From Amoebophrya sp. A120 (taxonomy: Eukaryota; Sar; Dinophyceae; Syndiniales; Amoebophryaceae), in contig CAJINV010000009.1 of NCBI GenBank assembly GCA_905178155.1, forward strand, positions 789,349-853,348: a stretch of DNA of 64,000 bases. The letters run 5' to 3'. Positions 11,652 through 24,424 of this stretch are shown one piece after another. The notes below the pieces were generated by a model. That model was not told the origin of the DNA, ran no database searches, and saw nothing but the letters and a program-made list of their open reading frames with translations. Position 1 is the stretch's first letter; each line of letters opens with the position of its first letter. A program made the position numbers and the translations under genes.

Positions 11652-14600
11652 ATGTCCGGTCGTCCCCCGTTTTCATTGGCGGGAGACAACGGCTCGCCCA
11701 GTGAGCTTTACGGTGGCGGAAAGAAACACTGGCTCCGCCGCCTCCGACTGGACTACCGGCCTTGTGCAGCCCCGTCTTTTGCTGCAGCCGTGGATGATCG
11801 ATATCGAGATGACGAACAAAGCGACAGCCCACTCGGCCCGGAGTTCTGCCTGCGGGATCGGACCGCGCCCGGCTGCAAGCAGGAGGAGGGGCTCCGGTCC
11901 ATTTGGGCCAGCGCGGATCGCAAGGCACGTGAGTGCTTGAATGCTTTGTATCTGGTGAACATGAAGACTACCAGTGGAGGCACTACTAAAATTGGAAGTA
12001 GTAGTAACAAGCATACCTTGGGCGCCGACCAACCGCCACCGTACCCGGCCCGGCTGGCGATACGAGTGTACCCCGAGTTCTTTTTCACCGTGAAAAGCTA
12101 CCAAGCTGTGCTGACCGAACGCGAACGCCAGGAGAATGCGTTTGTGTTCGGCGATGGTGTGCACGGGCAGGGGTACTACCTGATCCGTGAACGAGAGGAA
12201 GAGGCAGCGAGTTCTGAATTTGGGATAAGTGGAAGTGCAATTACCGGCACCACGGTTGCATCCTCAAGCTCGTCCCATCCTCATCCTTTTGCAAAAGTCT
12301 TGAAGTCGTCCGCCTCCGCGGGATCATCTTCATCTTCGAGGGGCGCCGCTGCAGCAAGACGCGCGTCCATGATTTTGCGTCCCGCGTTCCGCGGAGGCTT
12401 CATCGGTCCGCGCGAGGGGTTTTTCTTCGGTAGGACCACCCCAGAACAGGGAAGGATACTGGGGTACTACCCGCAGCGGCTGCCAGAGGAAGAGATCGAC
12501 TTCGAGCTCGCCCCGAAGTTTACTGGTCCGCGACCCGGCTTTTTCTTCGGAACGCGCCCGATCCGCGACGGCGGCCGAGAGCATGCAGCTACAGTGCTCT
12601 ATTTGGGTTACCACCGGGACAAAGCGAAGGCCTTCGCGGCGTCCTCCAGTGAGGCTCTTCATCTTTCCGTTGCGCAGCAGCAGCTCGAGCAGCAGCAGCC
12701 ATCGGCGGCCGCACTGTCGTCGAAAATATTGAGGACGCTCGCGGCCCAAAACAAATCAAAGTCACTGCAAGCGAAGGAATTGTCGTCGAATGGTGCAACA
12801 GCGTCCCGAGCGCATGCTGCAGCTGGAACGCCGGGGGCAAATGCGAATACGGATATTTTTGCCGATTCGACGAGGACCCCGAGAGACGACAGGGGCGACG
12901 CGAGTGCAAGTGCGCAATACAGTGGCGACCAAACCCAAGCTCCTTCCGGTCGGGTAGGGACGAATTTTTCAATCACTTTTTCGTCCACTTCCGCGGGGGC
13001 CGTGATGCGACCCTTTGACCCTGGCGCGGTCACCGGGGCCCGAATTTTGGACATCGTGCTGGAACTTGCAAAGTATGACGCATCTGCCCGTGAATTCCTC
13101 AAATTGCTCCTGCACCGTCCTTCCACAATCGATGCCTGGAAGTCATGCACGGGTCTGTCCTACAGCGTTCCGAGTCTTACTGATTGTTCAAAAGACGACG
13201 CCGGAAAGCAAAAATTGATGCTGAACAAGGAGCACGGCGCCAGCAGCGGCTCCAGCACCGGTGCCGCGGCCGCAAGCAAAGACAAAGAGCCACTCGTGGG
13301 CCGAGCGTTGAGCTCGGTGCTGAAACGTCCCCGGTTTGATGCTGCGTGGTTGCAGGGTGGGCACAAGAGTTATTCGTTGCGTCAATTTGTGTTTGACCGT
13401 GCCCTACTGGCCTTCATGTACCAAATATCCAGCATGGCGTGGCGACCGTTCTTCAACGAGCATCGTGTGCTTGCCGCGATGCCGAATGCGCGGCTGTTGA
13501 ACAACGCTTTCCGGTTGAAAGGAGAGGGGAAGACCATCGAGAAGCAGATTCAGGTTCTGCAGTCCGTCTCCAAACCAGCCTGGGCGCAGCGCCGTGTCGG
13601 GTCGCCGCCTGGGCGCGCCTCGTCAGCCTGGATGGGCGGCCACGCAGCTTACCAAGCGGAAGGCGATGTGTATCACTGGGCGCGCACTAGCAACAACTTC
13701 ATGCAGAAGAGCCTGCTTTACAAGGTAGTCCTTCGGAAAGATACACACTACACCTGTTGCAGTTTCATAATTCTAGCACGCTGGATTTGATTGACATGGC
13801 TCTTGTTCAGTTGTATGTGACATCAACAAACATGGAAACAATTGCAAACACGAAGACAAAACGCTGAGTGTTTTAGTTTTCCAGTTCGGTGGTCGGGTTC
13901 CAATGACTAAGAATAAAAAGCAGGAAGGTGCAGTTGTGGTTGATCAGCTTTTCTTCTCATTGAAAAACGTACTAACACAGGCGACCAACAAATCCCTGGC
14001 AGATGACGACCTCGGCATCAACAGCCACTCTGTGTTGGCCTTCGGGAGCGTACAACCGAACGTGAACCAGTATGAAGGTGGGCGCTACAACAATGCCCAC
14101 ACAACGACGTATGGTCCAAACGCAAACGCCAGCGGTGCACCACTGTCCGCACGCTGGGGCACGCACAGTGGCATGTTTACGCCCAGGGAAGCATCTTTGC
14201 AGATGACCCCGCGATCTGCGCGCTTGCAATTCGATGGTGGTAGCAGTGGGACGCCTTTTTGCGTTGAAAACGATGCCCTCGGTGGCAATGACACCATCCT
14301 CACCGCTCCTGGAGCTTCTGCTGACACGTGTTCGCTGGAATTGGATCTTTCCTCTTGCTTTCGCGCGATGCATGATCGCCTGATGTGGCAACCTGTAGCG
14401 GTGAGCTCCCAGTATCGGTTTGTGCCGCAGAACCGGAAATCCATCCTGAAACACGAACAACAAATGAACGCGGACACGGTGCTGGCGTCGTGGGTGAACA
14501 GAGGAAACAATCCGCGGGACAAAGGCAAACTTTGGGCCGCGAGAGAGTTTGATCCGAGCTATTCAAGTCGTACCGCCGGCGGGGGCAAGACCAAGAGCGA

Positions 14601-17600
14601 GAACCACATTGTGGACATGAAGACAATGCCCGCCGACTGGAGCAAGAAGTTTCCCTTACGTCATGACCAGATGGCGGCCGTGACCTGGATGCGCGAGCGC
14701 GAGTTGCGAGCGAAGCCTTTCCGGGTTGAGTACGAGCGGATGCTGGAGGGCAATTTCTTCCTGCAGGATTTGGCCAACTGGGATTTGGAGCTCCGAATGC
14801 AGGCGGACTACTCTGCCCGGGGCGGCGTTTTGGCAAACCCGGTGGGTGCCGGAAAGACCGCGACCGTGCTGGGTTTGATTGCGCTGGACAAAGAAGCTCC
14901 GTTACCGTGTGACGAGCCCGGGGCAATGCCGCAGAAGCCACCGACCCGATTCCCAAAAGGGTTCGAGCACGACCGCAAACCAAAGCAGCCGGTCGCAACG
15001 GCGGCGGACAGCGACGAAGAGGAAACCTCGTCTTCCCCCGCAGCAGCTGCGCCCCTTTTGGAAGCAGGCTCGTCTACTAAGAATAAGAAACTGAACAAAC
15101 GAAGCCGCGGACGAGGAGCGAAATCAACGTCTGAAGACGCACATCAAACTCGAGCAGCGAAATTTTCTCGCCAGACACCTTCTCGCAAGACACCTTCACC
15201 TTCCAAAAAATTGCCGTCTGCCGTTGTCGCGAAGGCAAAAGCCTGCGGCAGCGTCAAGAAGAGTAACAGCAAAGTGAAACCAACGGCGAAGGGAAAAGCC
15301 ACTGTCGCGAAGAGCAAGGCAGCTGGAAATAAGGCGAAAGCGTCGCCTCCGCCGTCAGGAGGTCGAGCAGCGCTTCAACATATTAACGACGTCGTGCCTC
15401 CTTCTACTCAAACCGCCGCGGCGAGCGCATCATCGTCTTCTGGTCCGCCCAACGCGAGAGATGGAGGCAAAAGCAAGAAGAAAAAAGTCGGGTCCTCTTC
15501 GGACGCAACTTCGAAATCCGTTGCCGACCAGGTGCGAAAAGTCTTCAGCGACCAGGAGGCACAGGTTTTGGACCACGACTGCTTTTTTCCGAGCAAGGCG
15601 ACTCTTGTTTTTGTCCCCGGCCACCTGGTGGACCAGTGGGAGCGGGAAATTGCTAAGTTCATGCCCGATCACAAGCTCAATATCCTCGCGCTGCGCAACG
15701 TCAACCCCCTCAAGCTGCTCACCGTCGGCGACATCCAGCGGGCAGACATCGTGATTTGCAGCTACCGCATCCTCTTCTCAGAGAACTACCAGCGCCTGCG
15801 GTTGAAAGAGCTGCTGTTTGGCTTCGGTGCGCATTTTTTGAAAAAACCAGGCAACGCAGCTGCAACAACTTCTGCCACGACGAAAACAGAAAGTGAAAAA
15901 GAACCGAAGAAAGTTGGCAGTGAAGAGGACGAGGTGCTGGAGGCTGCGTCACAACGGGAAGGTTTCCGTTCTCCAGCTGCAGCGATGACCTCGGCCGCAA
16001 CGCTGCCGACCGAAGCGAACAAGGAAACAAATATTGACGGGGGTGACACAAACACCATGTTATCTGCGTCTGGGCCGACACAGACTCAGACGCTGAATCT
16101 GAACTATAGACCGACGAGCAGAAGTGGTGCACGACCTCAGGCGATAACGATTCTGAAGACAGAAAACCAGCAGCAGCAGGGAGGCAAGAGCAGTAGTTCC
16201 TCGGCAGCAGGAGGAGAAAATCAACAACCCAGCTCGTTCGCAATGGCGCACAGGCCTGATCTTTCCCTCTGGATTCAGGATCGCAAGTACGGGATTCGCA
16301 CCAAGAAACGCAAGGTTGACTCTATCCTCTCCGTAATGGACCACGGAGCGCGTGCGGTAGTGGATGCCACGGGCGTGGTTCCGAATGAGAAGAACAAGTA
16401 CAACAAGAAAAGATTTGTCGAGGAGGAGCAAAATAAACCGCTGTCCACCGTGTTGCAGGGACCCGCAAAGGAGCGCTTCAAATCCTGGCACTTCTCAGAC
16501 CGCGAGCGAACGATGCTCCATTCGCTGCTGAAGGAGCAGGTGCGAGAGTTTCGCAAGAACCCGACGCATTTCCAGCACTGGCACGACAGTCAACGCGATG
16601 GTGTCAAGTACTTTCGATCGATCCACCGGCAAGCCTTGCTTGTCGCCGCGGCGGTTGAGACGGCGTCCCGCGCAAACAAAAGTTTAAGCGAGAGGGCCGA
16701 GCAGCGGCGCGCCGCATTGTTGGAGAAGCTAGCGCAAGAATTGTCGGACGATGGCGACGAAAGACCACCGCAAGCAGAGAGCGACGGCAGCGAGCCAGAT
16801 TCACCTCTTGCACAAGAGATACAAAACGCGCAAGGAAAAGCGAAAAAGAAAAAGCCGCGGCCACGAGGGCGACCGCGGCTGAAGCCGAAGCCCATCGAGG
16901 CTGCTCCGAAAGCGAAAGTACTAGCTCAGAAACCCAAAGTTCTCGTTGCCTCAGTCCTACTGAAGAAGCCGAAGCGGAAAGAAACCCGGCTTGTTCCGCC
17001 TGGCGGTGGCAAAAACAAAAAGCTGCTGACCAAAAAGAAGGAGAACAAAGCAAGTCCGGGTAAAAGCAAACAAAAACGCCACACACCGGGTAGGAAGAGG
17101 CCTGGGAAAGAGATGTCAGAGCTGCTCGCGAGTCCTGACAAGGTCGCCGAGCCGCGCGAAGACTCGCTCCAAGACACGGAGTACTTCACGAATTGCGTGC
17201 GCGAGTTTCGGAGAGCCCGGCTGCTTGGCACGGAAGAGGAGTGCGCCACCGCGCTCGAGATCCACGAAGCCCAGGACCTTCGCTTCCCGCTACTGGAGAT
17301 GTTTCTCTGGCGTCGTGTGGTGTTTGACGAGATGCACGAGCTGGAATCGTTCAATCCGAAAGAAGTGGACATTCTGCTGCGGTTCCGCGCCCTGTTCAAG
17401 TGGGGACTGACCGGCTCCCCCGCGGCCTTCTCGGTTCGATCCGTCAACGCCATGGCCTCGCTCTTGTCCATCGATCTGCTCGGCGTGTCAAAGGAGGAAT
17501 CCGGTCTGTTGGACCAGGTCCACCAGTACGCCGAGGCGTGCGCTGTGACGCAGGGCGGGGACCGGGGCGGGGCCTTGAGCGAGCACCTAGCCACCTATCT

Positions 17601-20600
17601 CGCTCAGGACGAATACAACTTCGACGCGGTGACGCAGCGGCTCAAAGCCTGCGTGGACTGGTTCTGTAATTGCTGCGGTGCAAAGCTGCTTGTGTCCCAC
17701 AAGATGCCGCAGGTCTTTCGCGGTACAGTCCGCTGTGGCGAGTGCGGCGCCGCGAACCACGCAGAGGTCCAGTTCCGCCGGCGCACGAGGCTCGACGAGG
17801 ACGCAGACTCGCCCTCCAACATCAATAGCTCCCCGCAGCCACTGCCCGAGGTTGGCAGTCGGGTCTACGACCCCTCGCTACGCTGGTCGGCGTCTAACTT
17901 GATGACCACGAATTTGGTGGAGGCCGCCAGCAGCCGCAATTCGCGCACGCGCATGTACGTGGAGGATCGGCCGCTGAGCAGCGACTTGGCCTACGTGGTC
18001 CAAAACGACGACGTGGACAGAAGGCGTCTCCACGCCTTGCAGTATCGAAACGTGAATTGCGGGGTGCGGTGGACGGTCCCTTTGGACGTTGCTGATGCTG
18101 GAGGGAAAGGCGATCGACTGAGCCGTAGCAATCCAAATCCTAGGCAGGATATCTTTCAGCTGAAGAACAAGACACAGCATCACGACGTTCTTGACGAGGA
18201 TGTTGAGGCTCGCCGGCTGCACGACCATGATGTAGCTCCTGAGAACGCGCTTGTTCCCGTGACAAGATCGGCCGATCATAACGCAAACGCAATAGCCGAG
18301 AGCAGACAGAAGATCGTGACGAGGAGCGCCAGTGCTATCGCTGTCAAATCGTCTATTGCGATCCCTTCCTTTTCGCTGAGACGGGAAGACATGCTCTACT
18401 CAGATTTTCAACGGCAACTGGTGAAGCTCGAGGGCCGGCTGGACAATGCGGACTATCCAAAGAAAAAAACCCATCCACATCCAATTTGTCATGCAAAACA
18501 CGTATAAAATCATGTGTTTGTCATGCAAAAAATGGATGTCGATGAGTTTTTTTCTGTGGAAACGGACGGTCGCGACAGTAGTAGCAGCTCGTCGTCGGCG
18601 GACGAAGGTGCTGGGCAGGAGTACGACGACGTTAATGCTTTGCGAGAAGCGGAGCGAGAAGAGGCTGTCCTTGGCATGAGCAGCATTCGAAATAAAACAT
18701 CGAACAGCGGGGGATTCGAGCTTGCTGGCCTGAAGAGTTTCGCAACCGTTACCGCACAAATGCGAACAGAGACCTTGCTCTCGCCAGGCAGCGAAGATCA
18801 TGGCTCTTCCTTCGTGGACGTTGCAGACAAAGTCGCGCAGCGGAGCAATCCTCCTGGGCTGACGCCAGCACAGCAGGCAGGGGTGCAGTCCATCCCAGGG
18901 CTAGAAGATGATGGCATCGTGGAGCCCGTTGCTGGTTTGCTGTCTGCGGCTTCACGCCAACTGGTCGTCGCAGCGGAAGTGAAGCATTCGTCCCCAACCG
19001 CTGTAAACCCTTTCAACGCAGCCGAGGACCGGCATTTTCGGATCGCCGAGGAGAGACGGATGATGCGCGAACTCGACCGCTTCCGCAAAACCGCGCAGCC
19101 GCGACTCGTCGCCGTTCCCTCGGCGTTTGCGCTGCAGCGCTGGAGCACGCTGGCCCGGCACCCCTTCGAGCGGTCCGCCACATACCAGCAGAACGCCGCG
19201 CGGTTCCTTCGCGAATTTGCGTGGCGGCGGTCCTACCCGTTGCGCGTCCGCGTGGTCCAACACGTCGTTTATGTCACACAGATGCCACAGGAGCGAGCCT
19301 TGTACTTGAACCGCGTCCAGTCGCTGCCGACCTGTCGGGAAGTCTACGAGTTGCCCGCCGCCGATGGCGTGGTCACGAGCACAACCCGCGGGGGAACCCA
19401 GCGCGACGCGGGGCAGCAGTTTGCCACTGGGAAGCACATACCGATCTCTAATGTGGAAATCGAGCGCCGTCGCGAATTGCTGGAGCTATGCTCGCACTTC
19501 GCAAAAGGTAGGAAGTACGAGAGATGCTGCGCTTTTTTTAGAGACCACCACCCGAGAGAAACTTCATTTTGATGATGAGCTGCTGCGTCTGATGGCTTTA
19601 GTACTATCTTCAGACGAGCAGGTCATGAGTCGGTGTGGGCTAAAGAACAAGAAGTAGATGTAGGTCTGCTTATAAAGGACACGCATGATCTCTCTTTGTC
19701 GCGTACGCGTTCGATTTCCACGCCACAAGAAAACGCCCAACCAAAAAATCAGGCACGCACGGTTCTGTCACCGGCGAGGTTCTTCGCGTGCTTGCTAAAC
19801 GGCGCGCTGATGTCGAGTCCGATCTTGCCCAGGTCGCCTATTTCTTGAAGCAGCTGGAGTGTTGTTTGCGCGTGCGCGTATTGGGGGCAGAGTCTCGAAG
19901 CAGCTCAGGATCGTCGTCGTCGGCCGCCGAGGGCGAGAACGAGGAGGAAGAGCCGGGTCTCTTTTCGTCTTTTTTCCCGACCACCATGGGCAAAAACGTC
20001 CGCAAGCAGCGGGACAAATATTACAGTGGCAGTGTTCTTGGGAGGAGCAACGTGCGGGTGATGAAACGCAAAGACTACAAGGAGACGGAAAACTCCGGAC
20101 CGTGGGCATCACAATCGGTTGCAAACTTGATGAGGGCTAATGATGCTAGCATGGTACACGAGAAGGGTCTTCCCAAACACTTGTCGGAGAAAATTCGAGC
20201 TGTGATGTTTCATCCAACGTCAAGTGCGGACACAGCCAGCGGCTCGGGTGGAGCCGCCTCGTCTTCGTCGTCCTCGGCACCAAGGAGCGGAGGTCCCTTG
20301 TTGGTGACAAAGACAGGCGCGGTGGTATCATCGACAACACTTGCAATCATCGCTGCGTCTGGTGCCGATACCATCAAGAACAGCGACCCTGTGTCGAACA
20401 AGGACAGACGTAGTGCCAGAGACGGGCTCGGTCCGGGGGAGCGCGCTACGCTGCTGGGCGGTGGTGGGGCGTCATCGTCTTCCTCGACCCTGTTGCCCCC
20501 ATTGTCTTCCTCTTCTAGTAGTAGCGCCGCCGGTGTGCAGCAAAATTTGGTTTCGGGCTCGACCAACTATGACCCGTTTGACTTGGATATGATAGTGGAT

Positions 20601-23600
20601 GCGGACGACGTCGAGTTCCCCCTCGCTGCGGGTAACTACAAGACATCGAACGAAGACCGCACACAGCTGCTACCGGACCCGGTATTGAGAAAGTTGCGTG
20701 ACCTGGAGAAACGCGCAGACGAAAATGCGGCAGCTTCCGGGTCGTCCGCAGAGGAGCAAGAAAGCGGCCAAGAACCTTTGGACTTACCGGGCATCGTAAC
20801 CAGGCTGCTGCGCCTGTGGAACGAAGAAGTTCCCGTGCTCGCATCCCGGTCCATATTCCACGATGCTTTCAAAGAGAACCGACCTGGGGACGGGGATCGG
20901 CTGGACGCGCTGGAAAACCTGGGAACCCTCTCCCGCCGGAAAAAGGAGGAGCAGTTGCAGATGCACGAGCGCGACCTGTCGCAGCTCATTTGTGCACAAC
21001 TGGACCGGTTGCTGACCGCCTATCAGCACTACAACTTCTTCCGCAAGACGCTGGACGTGTACGCCGACTCCACCGCCAGCTCCGCAGCCTCGTCGGTCGG
21101 CGGAGATGTTGGGGACCACCTGAGTGGTGTTGGCAGTGCGAAGAAGAACCTCGAGGCTTTTCTTTCTGATGGCAACACCTCTGCGCGAAGCTCCTCTTCA
21201 GGATCGTCAGGGTCCGCCGGAAACAACATCTCCAGTGATCAGAAAGTACTAGCACTAGACCAGCAGAGCATGAACAACAAACTCGCTGAGGATGCAATAG
21301 AAGAGGTGGTCTCGTCCGCTAAAAACGAGAAGCTGCAGCTCTCGTCGACCACCTTTCCGCAGGCCGATGCGGCTGCCAGTTTCACAACGAGAGTTGATGC
21401 GGCCGCAACAGGCGAAAATAATGCGGTCGTCGCCACAGCTAATGCCGCGATTGCAGTGCCAGCGCAGCTCCAGCCGAGTGGTAATATCACAACTTCGCAT
21501 GGCATCAAGAACCCGTCCAGGGCGGACCAGCGCTACTGCGCAATTTGCACGGAATACCACGACGTGTCCGAGCTGGGAATCACTCCGTGCGCGCACGTTT
21601 TCTGCGTAGTTTGTCTGAACGCGATGGTGGAGAACCAGTATGCATTGCAAAAGTATGGTACTAGTATAAATTGCATTACAAATTTTGGCAAGAAGAGAAG
21701 TCAAATTTGTAATGCTGTTTTACCTTAGGAAGAAGATTTGTCATGCATATTTGCAATTAGTACGAGTGCGATACTTTTGCACAGGATAACCAGCGGAAGT
21801 GCGCGATTTGCCGGCAGCCCTTGCACGAGAAGGACATTTTGTCGCTCTCTTCGGAGCTGCATGCCTGGAAGACGGAGGTGGTGCAGCAAGAAGAGCAGGC
21901 TACCATGGCGACGCTGGGCCAAGTAGGCAAGCGATTCCGCTACCAGAAACTCACGCGCGGCAGTCTGCTTTCGCCCGCCGTGAATGAAGGAGGTGCTGTG
22001 TTCGATCAGCCGGAAGCTCTTCTAGAGCCTCCGCGAAAGATATCAAAAAAGATGACCATGAAAGATATCAAGAAGAGCGTGGAGCAACAAGACCACTCGC
22101 CCACCCACGGCCGCTTTTACCCAGCCAAAAGACAGAAGCAGAGTCCTGACGGAAAAAAGAGTCAGAAAAATTTTGCTGGAGGAGCGCAGAACAGGAAAAA
22201 TGCAACCACCACTACGTCCGATGAGGAGCTTGACCCGCAATGCTCCGCGGTGACAATATTGGAGGACGTCGCAGGGCCGATCGACTTCGTCCGGACGTTG
22301 ATCCCCAAAGGACAAATCGCTTTTCCAGTAGCAGCGAATGTTGGCAGCACGACCGCCAACGACTCATCTACTTCGTCCGCGTCGTCTTCGTCCTCCTCGG
22401 CAGGAGCTGGCAATGGAAAAAATGAAGCCGCCGTGAGCAGCACAACTTCAACTGTATGGAAGAGTCAGAATCGAAATCAACAAAATCGAAATAATTTGTG
22501 ATGCATAAAATCGATACCAGTTGGAGCCTCAGTTTCCAAGTAGTGCATGACAAATTTCGGGAGAACCAAAATCCAGTCCGTCATGCTGCTTGGGAAACGG
22601 AGACTGCTCCTGTCATGCTACCCGGGAAGCACATCGCCTTCCCCTAAACAGGCTTGCAAGCGGTTTCACTTGCCTGCTCCCCAACACAGGCTGCGCGTGC
22701 CCTACATTTTATGCATGACAAACTATTTCGATTTTGTCCATTTCGATCCTGACGCATCCATAAACTGAGAAAGAGTTGTATCCCCTCGTAGACATAGCGG
22801 CGACGTACGGGTCGAAGATGCAGAAGCTAGCGGAGCTACTGACGAAAATCAAGGGCGACGACAAAAACGCAAAGATCCTGGTCTACTCCCAGTGGGACAA
22901 GGGAAACAAGTTGGCCTTCGAAGCCCTGCAGAACCTCCAACACTTGAGCTGCCACCTGTTCAACGGCGGCGTTGCCGCGAAAGCACGCCTCCTTCGCCGG
23001 TTCGCGGACGCCGAGCCGGGAAAGGCATCATTAGACGTGCTGTTGATTATGGGACTCTCAAATGTTACATTCTCAACTGTTACACGATTTGTCATGCAAA
23101 ATTTCCGTCAATAGCTACATGATCAAGCTGCTTCGCATGACAAATTCCCGAAGAGCTGCCAGGCTGAAAATCTACTGTGCCAAATCTGTCATGCAAGATG
23201 CGCTAGGTCTCCCGTCCCCTTTCACGTTTGCCATTCCTGCATCACAAATTCATGCAACAGGAGTTGAGAATGTAACGTTTGAGAACACCATATTGATCCC
23301 CCTGGACTTCGGGGCCAGCGGTTTGAACATGGTGCTCGCACAGCACATCGTCTTCGTGCACCCCTTATCAACTGCAAAAATGTCTGGGTCTGGAAAGTTG
23401 GAACTTGTGATGCAAATTTTGGAATCTAGAAAACTCTGTATTGCATGACCAGCAAGAGGAGTCCAGTTTCTGCTATGCGGGGAGGCCATTTGTCATGCGG
23501 AATAGGCATCAAGAAGCACTCAGAAAATCTGTGATGCCAGGGAATACATCACAGACGTCACGGGCCATGTGAAATCTGCATGACAAGTTCGCATCCTTCC

Positions 23601-23840
23601 AGACCCAGACACTTTTGCATTTGATACCCCTTCAGTTTTCCCTCCGTCGCCCAGACGCGGGCCGCGGAGGCGCAGGCCATCGGCCGGGTGTGCCGGCCGG
23701 GGCAGGCACGCGGAGACATCCACGTGTGGCGACTCTGCACTTTGAACACTGTGGAGGAGGAACTTATCAACGAACGGTGCGGAAATGGCTCCTCGACGGG
23801 TGGGAATGTTTTTCATGAGGAGCAGGCTGCTCCTGCGTGA
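11652..23840 (+). CDS. SNF2-family ATPase with RING finger between helicase lobes (RAD5/HLTF/SHPRH type), 8 exons
   Basis: Exons: 11652-13724, 13885-18453, 18568-19507, 19753-21638, 21794-22454, 22768-23047, 23298-23365, 23632-23840; 3561 residues. Helicase motif I is NPVGAGKTATVLGLI (about residue 1010), Ia TLVFVPGHLVDQWEREI (1263), II VVFDEMHEL (1839), III LTGSPA (1865). The second lobe has KILVYSQW (3411), LDFGASGLNMVLAQHIVF (exon 7) and EAQAIGRVCRPGQ (exon 8). A C3HC4 RING (CAIC, CAHVFCVVC, CAIC; about 3122-3165) lies between the lobes, as in RAD5-type nuclear DNA-dependent ATPases and ubiquitin ligases. A CxxC/CxxC zinc-ribbon-like segment lies near 1950-1980. The N-terminus carries repeated FFFG-type motifs. 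Long Lys-rich inserts of about 235 and 500 residues split the first lobe. Motif II is DEMH instead of DEAH/DEGH. RAD5-like DNA repair or chromatin remodelling is inferred. Confidence 0.9.
13725..13884 (+). other. Canonical GT-AG intron of the SNF2/RING gene
   Basis: Donor TACAAG|GTAGTC and acceptor TTTTCCAG|TTC, phase 0. It joins the N-terminal FFFG-repeat exon to the exon with the first helicase lobe. Without this junction the locus would be read as two separate genes. Confidence 0.8.
18454..18562 (+). mobile_element. Introner copy 5, family F (109 bp)
   Basis: Left end TATCCAAAGAAAAAAACCCA, right end GAGTTTTTTTCTGTGGAAA; nearly the whole element folds back on itself. The flanking duplication is CGGAC (18449-18453 and 18563-18567). 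Excision is phase 0 (Asn-Ala-Asp-Gly-Arg-Asp). The right terminus has drifted from GGATA to GGAAA. It has the same length as the copy at 48269. Confidence 0.9.
19508..19752 (+). other. Canonical GT-AG intron of the SNF2/RING gene
   Basis: Donor GCAAAAG|GTAGGA and acceptor AAAAATCAG|GCACG, phase 1 on both sides, joining Phe-Ala-Lys to Gly-Thr-His. No inverted repeats at its ends. Confidence 0.72.
21639..21788 (+). mobile_element. Introner copy 6, family A, inside the RING finger (150 bp)
   Basis: Starts TATGCATTGCAAAAGTATGG and ends GATACTTTTGCACAGGATA; flanking duplication ACCAG (21634-21638 and 21789-21793). Excision is phase 0 and joins Val-Glu-Asn-Gln to Arg-Lys-Cys-Ala-Ile-Cys, which completes the last zinc-ligand pair of the RING. 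This is the strongest protein-level proof that the whole element is removed. Confidence 0.96.
22455..22762 (+). mobile_element. Introner copy 7, family C (308 bp)
   Basis: The left arm (TATGGAAGAGTCAGAATCGA, continuing through ACAAAATCGAAATA) pairs with the right arm 22716-22762. The flanking duplication is AACTG (22450-22454 and 22763-22767). Excision is phase 1, giving Ser-Thr-Glu-Lys-Glu-Leu-Tyr just before the second helicase lobe. It is the largest introner in the window. Confidence 0.93.
23048..23292 (+). mobile_element. Introner copy 8, family D (245 bp)
   Basis: Left end TATGGGACTCTCAAATGTTA, right end inverted with GTTTGAGAACACCATA; the arms also share ACATTCTCAACT. The flanking duplication is TTGAT (23043-23047 and 23293-23297). 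Excision is phase 2, giving Leu-Leu-Ile-Pro-Leu-Asp-Phe-Gly-Ala, that is, an intact helicase motif V region. Confidence 0.93.
23366..23626 (+). mobile_element. Introner copy 9, family B, inverted interior (261 bp)
   Basis: Left end TATCAACTGCAAAAATGTCT, right end CACTTTTGCATTTGATA; flanking duplication CCCCT (23361-23365 and 23627-23631). Excision is phase 1 and gives His-Pro-Phe-Ser-Phe before helicase motif VI. The interior is in the opposite orientation to the family B copies at 3687 and 24443. Confidence 0.95.
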
Positions 23841-24424
23841 AAGGTGGTTCCTAGTGCGACGTGAAAGCGTTCTCAGTCAGGAAGCAAGTTTGATCATCCA
23901 GTATCTCTAACTCTATCTCCAAGAGTGTATCAGTCTACCTTCGGCAACTACAAGAAGAACAAGCGCGCCAGTGCAGTACTAGCAACAGTGATGTAAACGA
24001 CGCGGCGGGTTCTCGCAGGGCGCAGCGGCCCATCGACATTCAAATTCCGAATTTTTGAAAACAACAAGAGGCGAAAAAAGAGCCCCCGAGAAGACACACA
24101 AGAACCTACAAAGAGTAGGTTTCTTTCGTCTGAGAGTGCTGGCCGAAGGCGAAGATATTTGTTCGCGGATGTGGTTTTTTTTTGGGCATAGGAGGTCTCC
24201 TTTGTTCGCTTCGGTTCTTGTGCTTCTTGGTCACTTTATTTGCACCTCGAGTCCTCTGATCCACTACTCGAGGATTCTTGGTGATCGTGCTGTTGTTCGA
24301 CCCGCCTCAAAAATCTTTCTGCATACACAACTAACTTCCATCAGAGCAGCATGTGGTCATTGCTTGGGCTAGTGCTTGTGCTCAGACGTGTCCCTGTCTG
24401 AAAAAGCAAAAGGACACCGTAAAA
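23841..24424. other. Intergenic between SNF2/RING and the next gene
   Basis: A short frame at 24055-24372 encodes a Lys/Arg-rich start and a hydrophobic patch, but nothing recognisable. It may be non-coding leader of the downstream gene. Confidence 0.4.

Noticed and set aside
18514-23448. Reading the separate open frames in 18.5-23.4 kb as independent small genes
   Set aside because: Each ends inside an introner or at a splice donor, and the joined frames give one continuous SNF2/RING protein with all motifs in order.
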